DNA from: an uncultured Ruminococcus sp.
GTDB taxonomy: Bacteria; Bacillota; Clostridia; Oscillospirales; Ruminococcaceae
NCBI GenBank assembly: GCA_934463425.1
Contig: CAKSJP010000002.1
Span: forward strand, 62,001-126,000
Length of the DNA: 64,000 nt
Direction of reading: 5' to 3'
Of this stretch, positions 47,812 to 56,152 are shown in pieces. A program made the position numbers and the translations under genes. The number at the start of each line of letters is the position of its first letter. Positions within the stretch are counted from its first letter, which is position 1. Below the pieces are notes generated by a model. The model did not search any database, was not told the DNA's origin, and worked only from the letters and a program-made list of their open reading frames with translations.

Positions 47812-48024
47812 TTACTGGGCATCGCCGGCTGCGATCTGCTTGTTCAGTTCTTCCAGCAGTTCGTCGGTATCAATGCCATGCACCATGCAAGCCTCTTCGA
47901 CTGTCTCTCCGCGAGAAGCCGGGCAGCCCAGGCAGTGCATACCGATCGCCATAAACAGCGGTGCTGTCTGCGGCGCGATATCCAGAATATCACCAATAAT
48001 GGTGTCCTTTGTAATTGTTGCCAT
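47812..48024 (-). CDS. DUF1858 redox-disulfide domain protein
   Basis: A 70-residue protein, ITKDTIIGDILDIAPQTAPL followed by MHCLGCPASRGETVEEAC and a C-terminal helix. This is the DUF1858/ScdA-N-like domain, often associated with hybrid-cluster or iron-sulfur repair proteins. The CLGC pair is the presumed redox site. Start at 48024 has AGGAGGTG before it. The gene stands alone, so its partner is unknown. Confidence 0.88.
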   Translation of the reverse strand: MATITKDTIIGDILDIAPQTAPLFMAIGMHCLGCPASRGETVEEACMVHGIDTDELLEELNKQIAAGDAQ

Positions 48025-48167
48025 ATTCCTCACACCTCCTGTCTGTGCATCGTGCAGCATCATACTGCATTTCTGCAATCAATAGCGTTCCCCTAACGGA
48101 ACAGCGCTATGCAGACAAAAAGAATCTTTCCGGCGAAACCGCCGCATCTATCCAAGTCCGGTAAGAG

Positions 48168-48449
48168 TTATGCCTCTTCCTTCATCTTTGCATAGCAAGC
48201 GCTGCAGTAAATCGGACGGCCCTCACGCGGCTGGAACGGAACCTTTGCTTCGCCGCCGCAGGAATCGCAGACAGCAGTGAACATCTCACGTTCCTGTCTC
48301 GGTGCGCCGCCGCGCTTTGCATCACGGCAAGCCTTGCAGCGCTTCGGCTCATTGGTGAAGCCGCGCTCTGCATAAAATTCCTGCTCACCAGCAGTGAAAA
48401 CGAACTCATTTCCGCAGTCCTTGCATACCAAAGTCTTATCTTCGTACAT
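48168..48449 (-). CDS. Zinc-ribbon domain protein
   Basis: A 93-residue protein with four Cys pairs: CKDC (9-12), CKAC (38-41), CDSC (about 61-64) and CSAC (82-85). This would form two zinc ribbons; the first matches the zf-trcl pattern (LVCKDCGNEFVFTAGEQEFY). Likely a nucleic-acid or ribosome-associated factor by analogy; function unknown. Confidence 0.8.
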   Translation of the reverse strand: MYEDKTLVCKDCGNEFVFTAGEQEFYAERGFTNEPKRCKACRDAKRGGAPRQEREMFTAVCDSCGGEAKVPFQPREGRPIYCSACYAKMKEEA

Positions 48450-48524
48450 AGTATAACCTTACCTTTCTCGAGGGATCCCGCTTTGGAGACCTCGTGCCGG
48501 AATGGTCGTCCGGCTGTTCAATTG

Positions 48525-48554
48525 AAAAAAATGTTCCTGCGGCAAAGTGCCGCA
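48525..48554 (-). terminator. Terminator of the sigma-factor gene
   Basis: Minus-strand stem TGCGGC / GCCGCA with a 5-base loop; seven T residues begin 6 bases after the stem. Confidence 0.55.
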
Positions 48555-48572
48555 CGAAGGATCCCGGTGCAA

Positions 48573-49142
48573 TCACTGCAAAACATCATCCAGACACATT
48601 TTTCGTCTGGCGCGCTGCAGCGCATTATCCACTGATTTCACGGAGATGCCTAGCTGCTTTGCAGTCTGTGCATAAGAAGCACCTCCGAAGATCAGCATGC
48701 AAACCTGATATTCCCGCCGGGATAAGCGGCTCACCATAGCACAGAACATTGCACCTGTCTGCACCCGGCTCTGTGCGACAGAATCCGGCGGCAGGGCATC
48801 GTCCTGTACCTGAGAAAGCGGAGGCATATCAGATGCCCCCACAGGTAACGGTAGGTTGCGGCAGCGCCGCAGCGCAGATACAATGCTGTTTATAATGCAT
48901 TTGCCTGCATAGGCAGAAAAAGGTACGCCGCGCATAGGATCATACCGGCATACCGCAGAAATCAGACCCAAAAAGCCCTCCTGTGCGAGATCCTCCGGCT
49001 CAGAAATGCCCTGAAACCGCCTTACCTGATGCCAGACAGCACCCGTATAGCGCTTCACGATATTTTCCATTGCCCCGCGGTCGGTTCTCGCCAAAAGCAC
49101 AAGCTCCTCTTCCGGTAGTTGCTCAAAAGGTACCGGCTTCAA
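48573..49142 (-). CDS. Sigma-70-family factor (SigH-like)
   Basis: A 189-residue sigma factor. Region 2 reads NIVKRYTGAVWHQVRRF ... EDLAQEGFLGLISAVCRYDP. Region 4 reads LSRREYQVCMLIFGGASYAQTAKQLG, ISVKSVDNALQRARRKM. Order and size fit the SigH/sigma-30 group, which controls early sporulation genes in Clostridia. Start TTG 49142 is preferred: the frame is open to 49265, but a perfect promoter at 49237-49265 puts the transcript start at about 49230. The ribosome site (AGGGG) is weak, which may keep levels low. Confidence 0.82.
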   Translation of the reverse strand: MKPVPFEQLPEEELVLLARTDRGAMENIVKRYTGAVWHQVRRFQGISEPEDLAQEGFLGLISAVCRYDPMRGVPFSAYAGKCIINSIVSALRRCRNLPLPVGASDMPPLSQVQDDALPPDSVAQSRVQTGAMFCAMVSRLSRREYQVCMLIFGGASYAQTAKQLGISVKSVDNALQRARRKMCLDDVLQ

Positions 49143-49236
49143 TACGCATTCCCCTATCGATCCGTGAAATGACTCAGTTTGCGATTGCTCAGGAAGTACA
49201 GTACATACCACATTTCGGCTGTGCTGCACTTTTCTT

Positions 49237-49265
49237 ATTATATCGGAAAACCATTGAAATGTCAA
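49237..49265 (-). promoter_or_regulatory. Consensus promoter of the sigma-factor gene
   Basis: Minus strand TTGACA, 17-base spacer, TATAAT; it overlaps the first codons of the longest possible frame and so argues against that start. Confidence 0.85.
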
Positions 49266-49410
49266 TATCTATCCATAGAAATCTTGTCCGCATCCGGAAA
49301 ACTGGCATTTCCCCTAGTTTTCATGATATCTTTTCTGACAATATGTACAGTTTTTTTGCGTGTTCTAAAAAGCAAAGACAGTACTGCACAGCTCTTAGGC
49401 GGCGATGCAA

Positions 49411-49441
49411 AAAACAGCAGCCGCATAAGGACTGCTGTTTT
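49411..49441 (-). terminator. Terminator of the yabP-yabQ-divIC-yabR cluster
   Basis: Minus-strand stem AAAACAGCAG / CTGCTGTTTT, ending in T residues. Confidence 0.8.
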
Positions 49442-49447
49442 TGAAGG

Positions 49448-49975
49448 TTACTTCCGCTTTGAACGATTCTTGCGTTCTGTGTTGCGCTTGATGTCACACA
49501 TCCGTTCTTCACTGTTCTGTTTAAACCGGGAGAGCATATCTTCAAAAGTCATCTCAGAAGGATCCTGCCGCTTTTTCGGTTCCCAGACGTTGGGCTTGCT
49601 GCGGCGCGGCGGGCGGGCGGGCTGCTGTCCCTGAGGAGTACCGTCACTGCTGCGTTCGCCTTGAAAGGGTCTGTTTCCGCGTTCGCCGCCGTGGTGGCTG
49701 CCGCCCCGGCGCGGTTTCTGCTCAGAAGGCTCTTCTGTCTGCTTCATCGAAAGGCTGATTTTTCCCTGGGGATTGGTGCCGATAACTTTTACGCGCACCT
49801 GCTGTCCCTCTGTGACAAAATCGCGGATCTCATTGACATAGCTCCGGGAGATCTCAGAGATATGCACCATTCCCATAGCATTTTCGCCGTCCGGCACCGG
49901 GATCTCCACAAACGCCCCGTATTTGGTGATGTTCTTGACTGTACCCTCATAAATTTTTCCGATTTCGACCTGCAT
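49448..49975 (-). CDS. yabR: YabR-like S1 RNA-binding protein
   Basis: A 175-residue protein. One S1 domain fills residues 1-80 (GKIYEGTVKNITKYGAFVEI, GMVHISEISRSYVNEIRDF, GTNPQGKISLSMKQ). A basic Gly/Arg/Gln-rich disordered tail follows. Position next to divIC matches yabR of Bacillus. General RNA or ribosome binding is likely; the exact role is unknown. Confidence 0.88.
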   Translation of the reverse strand: MQVEIGKIYEGTVKNITKYGAFVEIPVPDGENAMGMVHISEISRSYVNEIRDFVTEGQQVRVKVIGTNPQGKISLSMKQTEEPSEQKPRRGGSHHGGERGNRPFQGERSSDGTPQGQQPARPPRRSKPNVWEPKKRQDPSEMTFEDMLSRFKQNSEERMCDIKRNTERKNRSKRK

Positions 49976-50022
49976 GTAACTCCGTATCCCTTTCTCTTCT
50001 CACTGCTTCTTCGCGAACGACT

Positions 50023-50334
50023 TCAATTTCTCGATGTGTCATAAAACCGGTATTCATCCGGATATGCATAGTTGTACTCTTCCCGTGCCAGGCGTTCCAT
50101 ATAGCCGTCAATATCGCCGCTTTCCAGGATCCGTTCCAGATCCTCGTTGTCTGCGGTGAGATTGTCGATCTGCTTCTGCACCTGCTCCAGCTCGACTTTT
50201 TTCTCCGCAATGCTGGACTGGATCGAAACCACGCTGACGGTACAGCCGATGATCGCCACGATCACCGCTGTCCGGCCGATGAGCCGATAGATCCAGCGCG
50301 GCCTGCTTTTTTCGGTCTGCACTTCTTTTGCCAC
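50023..50334 (-). CDS. divIC: Septum formation protein DivIC/FtsB
   Basis: A 103-residue bitopic division protein: short cytoplasmic start, one membrane helix (RTAVIVAIIGCTVSVVSI), then a coiled coil (VELEQVQKQIDNLTADNEDLE) and a short end (DEYRFYDTSRN). It works with FtsL and FtsQ (the latter at 56.2 kb) to activate septal wall synthesis. The GTG start lies 73 bases inside the yabQ gene, an unusually long overlap. Alternative later starts would cut the conserved basic N-terminus. Confidence 0.9.
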   Translation of the reverse strand: MAKEVQTEKSRPRWIYRLIGRTAVIVAIIGCTVSVVSIQSSIAEKKVELEQVQKQIDNLTADNEDLERILESGDIDGYMERLAREEYNYAYPDEYRFYDTSRN

Positions 50335-50855
50335 TGCAATGCCGCCTTCCGTTTCAAAAATCTGTTCTTATTATACAACATTTCTCTATCTCTCTGCAAG
50401 GGCAAATGCGAAAAAAAACTAGCTTTCCAAAAAACTTTGGCGAAATGTCCAAATTTCTTGTACATCAGAGTGCAAATCCGCACAACACCGTGGAATACCG
50501 GATACAGCAGCCAGCGGAAAAGCCGTCCGATTCCGGTCAAAATACGGCGCAGCAGCGGCACGGTGACGCAGCCCAGGGTACAGCAGTACAGCAGAAAGCC
50601 CAGTCCGCTTCCCAAAACATAATAGCCGCGAAATTCGCCCCGTGCCAAAGCTGTGGAAAAACAGAGCAGCGCACCCGACCACAGCAAAAGAAACAGCACA
50701 TCCTCCAGCGCCGTCGCCAGCTTTCCGTGAGGCAGCAAAAGCCGCAGCGTCCGCAGCACATCAAAGCACATCCCCAGCGGCACGCCCAGCAGTACCGCAT
50801 AGAGCAGCAGCCGGGTCTGTTCCGGAACGGTAAAAAAGGTCTCCAGTTCCATCAT
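50262..50855 (-). CDS. yabQ: Spore cortex biosynthesis protein YabQ
   Basis: A 197-residue membrane protein needed for spore cortex formation in Bacillus. Four hydrophobic helices lie in the first 110 residues (LLLYAVLLGVPLGMCFDVLR, LEDVLFLLLWSGALLCF, YYVLGSGLGFLLYCCTL), then a basic cytoplasmic tail. The ATG overlaps the yabP stop (ATGA) and the 3' end overlaps divIC by 73 bases. It supports spore-forming ability of the organism. Confidence 0.9.
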   Translation of the reverse strand: MMELETFFTVPEQTRLLLYAVLLGVPLGMCFDVLRTLRLLLPHGKLATALEDVLFLLLWSGALLCFSTALARGEFRGYYVLGSGLGFLLYCCTLGCVTVPLLRRILTGIGRLFRWLLYPVFHGVVRICTLMYKKFGHFAKVFWKASFFSHLPLQRDREMLYNKNRFLKRKAALQWQKKCRPKKAGRAGSIGSSAGQR

Positions 50856-51139
50856 CGAAACAGCTTTCCCAGAAGCGACAGCGGGCCGCGGCGATCCTTT
50901 TCGCCGTATTGCAGCAGCCAGATGTCTCCGGTGATGGTCATATCTCCGGTCTCCACGCTGACATCATTGATATGGAGATTTCTGCCCTTGATGGTCAGCT
51001 CGCCCAGTCCGGTGAACAGGTTTATCATGCGCTCGTCAAAGCAGTCCACATCTGTGACGCCTGTCAGCGTCAGCTTCGCCCGATCCTCCAGAATCAGGTT
51101 ATGGTGTCCGCCGGGAAGCGGCAGTTCTTTCTTTTGCAT
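50852..51139 (-). CDS. yabP: Sporulation protein YabP
   Basis: A 95-residue YabP/YqfC-family protein (HHNLILEDRAKLTLTGVTDV, LTIKGRNLHINDVSVETGDM) that works with YabQ in the forespore-surrounding mother-cell membrane. AGGAGGAGAT precedes the ATG. A candidate sigma-E promoter lies upstream. Confidence 0.92.
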   Translation of the reverse strand: MQKKELPLPGGHHNLILEDRAKLTLTGVTDVDCFDERMINLFTGLGELTIKGRNLHINDVSVETGDMTITGDIWLLQYGEKDRRGPLSLLGKLFR

Positions 51140-51175
51140 ACAGATCTCCTCCTATTGATGATTGGGATTCGGTTC

Positions 51176-51204
51176 AGTATATGCAGCAAACCATGAAAAC
51201 ATGC
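51176..51204 (-). promoter_or_regulatory. Candidate sigma-E promoter of yabP
   Basis: Minus strand GCATGTT, 14-base spacer, CATATACT, close to the sigma-E pattern (KMATATT, 14, CATACAnT). The gene content also fits mother-cell control. Confidence 0.45.
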
Positions 51205-51266
51205 CTTTGCAGGAATCCCCTTCGCTTTTTTTCAAGAGCGGATCGGGAATTTTTTTGCAAAAAGAC

Positions 51267-51295
51267 TTGCTTTTTTTTTAGAGATGTGGTATAAT
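51267..51295 (+). promoter_or_regulatory. Promoter of secG-rnr-pnuC
   Basis: TTGCTT, 17-base spacer, TATAAT. The leader of about 100 bases contains a hairpin GACGCGG/CCGTGTC near 51354-51380. Confidence 0.7.
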
Positions 51296-51403
51296 ACAAA
51301 AGATAATGAATGGATGCAGGTGTCTGTGCCCATTCAGCATGGACTGGCTCCGGAGACGCGGCGCTGTTCCGTGTCCCCAAAACTGTATGGGAGGAGGGAT
51401 TCC

Positions 51404-51661
51404 ATGAACGCACTGGAAATCATCGTGGGTGCTGTTGTTCTGCTGATCAGTGCTGTGCTGATCATCATCTGCATGATGCAGGAACAGAAGCCGCAGAATG
51501 CAACTGCTGCACTGACCGGCGCAAGCAACGATTCGTTCTATGACAAGAACCGCGGACGCACAAAGGAAGCACGTCTGAAAAAGATCACTTTCATTTGTTC
51601 TGTCGCTTTCTTTGTTTTGATCCTGTTTATGGATATTGTAATGCCGCTGCTGACAAAGTAA
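51404..51661 (+). CDS. secG: Preprotein translocase subunit SecG
   Basis: An 85-residue two-helix membrane protein of the SecYEG channel: ALEIIVGAVVLLISAVLIII, then a Gln-rich loop with TAALTGASNDSFYDKNRGRT, and ITFICSVAFFVLILFMDIV. Start 51404 is set by GGGAGGAGGG. The secG-rnr order is conserved in Firmicutes. Confidence 0.93.
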   Translation: MNALEIIVGAVVLLISAVLIIICMMQEQKPQNATAALTGASNDSFYDKNRGRTKEARLKKITFICSVAFFVLILFMDIVMPLLTK

Positions 51662-51838
51662 TGGCAGATCGTCCTGTGCTTTATGTGTTTTCCCATGCTG
51701 GAACGGCACTGAGGCGCAGGATTTTTCTTTTTCCGGCGACATTCTCTCTTTCGCAGCATCCGGCGAAGCAGTCCGGAAAAATATAATAAGCAATGAGAAA
51801 GCCGCAATGGGCGGCTGAAATGAAAGGATTTATATTTT

Positions 51839-54007
51839 ATGGCAAATACCCAACTGGGCGGCGCTGAGACCATCGACAGCTACCGCAAAAAAATCATGAC
51901 CATCCTGAAAAAAAGCGGACGCACCCCCGTCAATGACCGCGATCTGGCAACCAAATGCCGCACCAACCGGGGCGGCGCAGCCAACTTCAGAAAGGCAGTT
52001 CAGGAGCTGTGCAAAGAGGGCGCGATCTGTGAGCGCCGCCGCGGCTATGTCTCCTCTGCCAACATGGGCTATTATCCGGCGACCATCGTTCGTCTGAGCC
52101 GCACCTTTGGCTTTGCACGTCCCGAAGAAGAGGGCGCGCAGGATGTATTTATCCCCGGCAAGTTCCTCCAGGGCGCAATGACCAAGGATCGCGTCCTCAT
52201 CGGCAACATCCCCTCCCGCAGCGGCAAGCCGGAGGGTGAAGTCCTGGCGATCCTGGAAGAAGCCGACAGCAAGCTGACCGGTGTCATCATCGACGACAAC
52301 GGCAGACTGATGTTCCGGGCGGACACCATGTCCAAGACACCCATCCAGATCCAGCGCAAGGACAGCGTTATCTATCACGAGGGAGAAAAGGTGCTGGCTG
52401 AAGTGGTTTACCGCGGAAGCCGCCATGCAGAGCACAAGGTCAAGATCGTGTACAGCTTCGGCGTTTCTACCCGTGCCAGTGTCTGTGCAGAAGCAATGCT
52501 GGCAGTGCGCGGCGTCAATGTAGACTTTCCGGAAGAGGTCGTTGCAGAAGCTGACAAGCTGGCGAATGCACCCATTCCCCAGGAAGAATACGAAAAGCGT
52601 CTCGACCTGCGGAATACCCCGATCTTTACCATCGACAGCGCACACTCCAAGGATCTGGACGACGCCGTTTCTCTGGAAAAGACCGAGACCGGCTATCGTC
52701 TGGGCGTGCATATCGCGGACGTTTCCCACTATGTCCGCCCCAAAACTGCCCTGGACAACGAGGCACTGGAGCGCGGCACCAGCATCTATTATGCAAACCA
52801 TGTTATCCCCATGCTGCCCACCAGCCTTTCCAACGGCATCTGCTCCCTGAATCCCTGTGAAGATCGTCTGGCGTTCTCCGCACTGATGGAACTGGACGAA
52901 AACGGCGAGATCGTGAAGTATGACTTCCGTAAGACAGTCATTCGTTCTGCGGTCAAGGGCGTTTACAGCGAGGTCAACGAGATCCTCGCCGGCACTGCTT
53001 CTCCGGAGCTGCTGGAAAAGTACAAGGATGTCAAGCATATGATCCCGGTCATGAACGAACTGTGTGACATTCGTCTCCGGGAACGCAAGCGCCGCGGTGC
53101 ACCGGAACTGGAGACTGCAGAGGGTGCGCTCATCATCAACGAGGAAGATGTCTGCGTGGATGTTGTGGCGCGGGAGCGCGGCAAGAGCGAGTGCATCGTC
53201 GAGGAAATGATGCTGCTGGCAAACGAGGCTGCGGCAAAGATGGCGCGGGAAAAGAACCTGCCCTTTGTCTATCGTGTTCATGACAAGCCTTCTCCGGAAA
53301 AGATCGAGCGCCTGGAGCAGATTCTCCTGCGCCTGGGCGTAGAAGTGCCGGTATTCACGGATATCAAGCCCCGCCATCTGGCAGAGATCCTGGACGGCGC
53401 ACGGGGTACGGAGCTGTATCCGGTACTGAATGTCATGGTGCTTCGCTCTATGGCAAAGGCAGCCTATGCACCGGATCCCATCGGACACTTTGGTCTGGCG
53501 CTGAAGGATTATGCCCACTTCACCTCTCCGATCCGCCGTTATCCTGACCTGGCGATCCACCGCATCCTCAGCAGCTACTGTGAAAATCCGGATGCTGCGG
53601 CAATGCAGGAGCGTTTCAGTGCCTTTGTCATTCAGGCGTCACAACAGTCCAGTGACACCGAAGTCCGTGCCATCACCATTGAGCGGGATGCAGACGACTG
53701 CTACAAGGCAGAATATATGCAGCAGCACCTGGGCGAGATCTTCGACGGCATTGTCGCAGGCGTGACCGACTTCGGCTTCTATGTGGCACTGCCCAACACA
53801 GTAGAAGGTCTGGTGCATGTCTCCTCTCTGCCGGAAAGCGACTGGATCAACGATGACAGCATCGCATTCAAGGAAGAACAAGGCAGCAAGAGCTATCGCC
53901 TGGGCGACAGTGTCCGGGTACAGTGTACCAAGATCGATGTCAACAGCGGAAACATTGATTTTGCTCTGGTCGAAGAAGGACAGGAAGCCGCAGCAATTGA
54001 AAAGTAA
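51839..54007 (+). CDS. rnr: Ribonuclease R
   Basis: A 722-residue 3'-5' exoribonuclease. An N-terminal winged-helix region (DRDLATKCRTNRGGAANFRK) and cold-shock-type domains (FGFARPEEEGAQDVFIP) come first. The RNB catalytic domain has the Asp cluster in TIDSAHSKDLDDAVSLEK and HIADVSHYVRP, then YAHFTSPIRRYPDLAIHR. The S1 domain at the C-terminus (GEIFDGIVAGVTDFGFYVAL) closes it. In Firmicutes with secG-rnr the next gene is often smpB; here it is pnuC instead. Confidence 0.97.
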   Translation: MANTQLGGAETIDSYRKKIMTILKKSGRTPVNDRDLATKCRTNRGGAANFRKAVQELCKEGAICERRRGYVSSANMGYYPATIVRLSRTFGFARPEEEGAQDVFIPGKFLQGAMTKDRVLIGNIPSRSGKPEGEVLAILEEADSKLTGVIIDDNGRLMFRADTMSKTPIQIQRKDSVIYHEGEKVLAEVVYRGSRHAEHKVKIVYSFGVSTRASVCAEAMLAVRGVNVDFPEEVVAEADKLANAPIPQEEYEKRLDLRNTPIFTIDSAHSKDLDDAVSLEKTETGYRLGVHIADVSHYVRPKTALDNEALERGTSIYYANHVIPMLPTSLSNGICSLNPCEDRLAFSALMELDENGEIVKYDFRKTVIRSAVKGVYSEVNEILAGTASPELLEKYKDVKHMIPVMNELCDIRLRERKRRGAPELETAEGALIINEEDVCVDVVARERGKSECIVEEMMLLANEAAAKMAREKNLPFVYRVHDKPSPEKIERLEQILLRLGVEVPVFTDIKPRHLAEILDGARGTELYPVLNVMVLRSMAKAAYAPDPIGHFGLALKDYAHFTSPIRRYPDLAIHRILSSYCENPDAAAMQERFSAFVIQASQQSSDTEVRAITIERDADDCYKAEYMQQHLGEIFDGIVAGVTDFGFYVALPNTVEGLVHVSSLPESDWINDDSIAFKEEQGSKSYRLGDSVRVQCTKIDVNSGNIDFALVEEGQEAAAIEK

Positions 54008-54698
54008 CGCATTACAAAATCCCTGGAAAAATTTATCCGCCAAAGAGTGGCAGCTGTGGGGCATTTCCATGCTGATTGTGACGATCTCCAACCTGGCAGG
54101 CGGCAGCTTTGATATGCTGACACTTGCGGCAACCTGGGTGGGCATCACTTCCCTGATCTTTGCAGCGAAAGGCAATGTCTGGGCACAGTTTCTGATGATC
54201 GCATTTAGCATTCTGTATGGCATCATCTCCTTTCGCTTCCGCTACTGGGGCGAGATGATCACCTATCTGGGCATGACACTGCCTATGGCGATCTGGTCGG
54301 CAGTCACCTGGCTGCGAAACCCTTCGTCCGGAAATACAGGCGAAGTCGCCATCCAAAAGCTCGGAAAGAAACAGTTCCTGATCCTGCTGGGGCTGAGCGC
54401 AGCTGTAACCATCGGCTTCTGTCTCCTGCTGTGGTATCTGGACACGCCGAACCTTTTATTCAGCACCATTTCCGTCACCACCAGCTTTCTGGCAGCATCT
54501 CTCACCATGCTGCGCTCATCCTATTATGCATTAGGATACGCGGCCAATGACCTTGTGCTAGTCATTTTGTGGGGACTTGCGGCAATGGAGAATCCGGGTT
54601 ACATTCCGGTCATCATGAACTTTATAATCTTTTTCCTAAACGATATGTACGGCTTTCTCAGCTGGAGAAAACGGGAACAAATACAAAAACTGACATAA
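53997..54698 (+). CDS. pnuC: PnuC-like nicotinamide ribonucleoside transporter
   Basis: A 233-residue polytopic membrane protein. Family-type motifs: WQLWGISMLIVTISNLAGG, LTLAATWVGITSLIFAAKG, FRYWGEMITYLGMTLPMAIW, and in the second half YALGYAANDLVLVILWGLA and FIIFFLNDMYGFLSWRK. It imports nicotinamide riboside-type vitamers for NAD synthesis, by family. The likely start is TTG 53997, overlapping rnr by 11 bases. No other start fits the hydrophilic N-terminus before KEWQLW. Confidence 0.88.
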   Translation: MKSNALQNPWKNLSAKEWQLWGISMLIVTISNLAGGSFDMLTLAATWVGITSLIFAAKGNVWAQFLMIAFSILYGIISFRFRYWGEMITYLGMTLPMAIWSAVTWLRNPSSGNTGEVAIQKLGKKQFLILLGLSAAVTIGFCLLLWYLDTPNLLFSTISVTTSFLAASLTMLRSSYYALGYAANDLVLVILWGLAAMENPGYIPVIMNFIIFFLNDMYGFLSWRKREQIQKLT

Positions 54699-54705
54699 AC
54701 GATCA

Positions 54706-54740
54706 AAGGGCGAACCTCTGTAAAAAGGAGGCTCGCCCTT
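54706..54740 (+). terminator. Terminator of secG-rnr-pnuC
   Basis: Stem AAGGGCGA-CCTC / GAGG-TCGCCCTT with one bulged base on each side; the T run after it is short (GTTATTT). Confidence 0.7.
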
Positions 54741-54752
54741 GTTATTTCACGC

Positions 54753-54785
54753 AAAAAATCCCCGATGCAGACCGCACCGGGGATT
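54753..54785 (-). terminator. Terminator of ftsZ
   Basis: Minus-strand stem AATCCCCG / CGGGGATT followed by five to six T residues. Confidence 0.85.
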
Positions 54786-54809
54786 CAGTGATTTCAGATA
54801 TGTTTTCGC

Positions 54810-55931
54810 TTATTTGCGGTCCAGAATGTTGAAGATCGCCATGAGATCATCATCCACCGGCTGAGACTGCTGCGGCTGTGCTGCCTGTGCAGTGCCGCCG
54901 CTGACCTTTACGTCATCGACCAGAGGATTGTCTACCTTGATGGGCTCTTCCTCTGCCGGAGCGTCCGGGTCAACCATGTCAAACCCAGCAGCGATCACGG
55001 TGATTACCATCTCATCCTGCATATTTTCCTTGAATGCAGTACCGAAGATGAACTCGACATCGTCTGCTGCCTTGTCGGTAATCATCTTGGTTGCAACATC
55101 CACGTCGGAGGACAGGATATCCTCGCTCATTGCAATGTTGATCAACAGGCGCTTTGCACCAGCGATAGAAGTCTCCAGCAGCGGGCTTGCGATAACTGCG
55201 TTTGCAGCTTCCTTTGCCTTGTCCTTGCCGGAACCGTGACCGATCGCCATGTGTGCATAGCCTGCACCCTTCATAATGGTAGAAACGTCTGCGAAGTCCA
55301 GGTTGATATAACCCTCTTCTACGATCAGATCAGAGATGCTCTTGACACCGGTCTTGAGAACATCGTCTGCCAGCGCGAAGGATTCCCGCATGGTCAGCGG
55401 CTTATCCAGACCCTCCAGCAGCTTCTCGTTCGGGATCACGATCAGGGAATCTACATACTTCCGCAGTTCTGCGATACCTCTCTCTGCCTGAAGCATTTTC
55501 TGTTCCCGTTCAAACGCAAACGGCTTGGTAACTACTGCAACCGTCAGGATACCTGCTTCCTGTGCCAGACGTGCCACAACCGGAGCAGCGCCGGTACCAG
55601 TACCGCCGCCCATGCCGGCAGTGATGAACACCATGTCTGCGCCCTTCAGTGCTGCCTCGATCTCATCCTTGTTTTCTTCTGCGCTCTGCTGACCGACTTC
55701 CGGCTTGTTGCCTGCACCGCGGCCTCTGGTGAGCTTAGAACCGATCTGGATCTTTGTGGTTGCCTTAGAATTATTCAATGCCTTTGCATCCGTGTTGACT
55801 GCAATATACTCAATGTCATGTACATCCGAAGATGCCATGCAGTTCAGGGCATTTCCGCCGCCGCCGCCGACACCGATCACCTTGATATTTACATCGGGAT
55901 CAAACGCATCTTCATAGATAAAATCAGTCAT
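54810..55931 (-). CDS. ftsZ: Cell division GTPase FtsZ
   Basis: The 373-residue tubulin homologue that forms the Z ring. GTP-binding motifs: [26 protein letters not shown], the tubulin signature [15 protein letters not shown], and the T7 loop [14 protein letters not shown]. The C-terminal tail ends [14 protein letters not shown], a clostridial-type binding peptide. Start 55931 follows GGAGGAAA. It is monocistronic, with its own promoter and terminator, although it follows ftsQ; no ftsA is between them. Confidence 0.98.
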   Translation of the reverse strand: MTDFIYEDAFDPDVNIKVIGVGGGGGNALNCMASSDVHDIEYIAVNTDAKALNNSKATTKIQIGSKLTRGRGAGNKPEVGQQSAEENKDEIEAALKGADMVFITAGMGGGTGTGAAPVVARLAQEAGILTVAVVTKPFAFEREQKMLQAERGIAELRKYVDSLIVIPNEKLLEGLDKPLTMRESFALADDVLKTGVKSISDLIVEEGYINLDFADVSTIMKGAGYAHMAIGHGSGKDKAKEAANAVIASPLLETSIAGAKRLLINIAMSEDILSSDVDVATKMITDKAADDVEFIFGTAFKENMQDEMVITVIAAGFDMVDPDAPAEEEPIKVDNPLVDDVKVSGGTAQAAQPQQSQPVDDDLMAIFNILDRK

Positions 55932-56023
55932 CTCAACATTTCCTCCTACAAGAACTTCCTGTATATTTTCCGCGTTGTCCGTTTTCTGCACACACGGATC
56001 TATTCTATAGAAATACACTTATT

Positions 56024-56052
56024 ATTTTAACACATTTCCGCAGGCATTGCAA
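56024..56052 (-). promoter_or_regulatory. Promoter of ftsZ
   Basis: Minus strand TTGCAA, 17-base spacer, TAAAAT, in the 221-base ftsQ-ftsZ gap; leader about 85 bases. Confidence 0.65.
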
Positions 56053-56152
56053 GCTTTTTTTTGAAATAAATCATGTTTTTCGCATTCTTACAAGATTTTC
56101 AGAAAAAAGCTGTCTCAAATTCACATTTTCATACAGATTCTTGCAGAAAACC

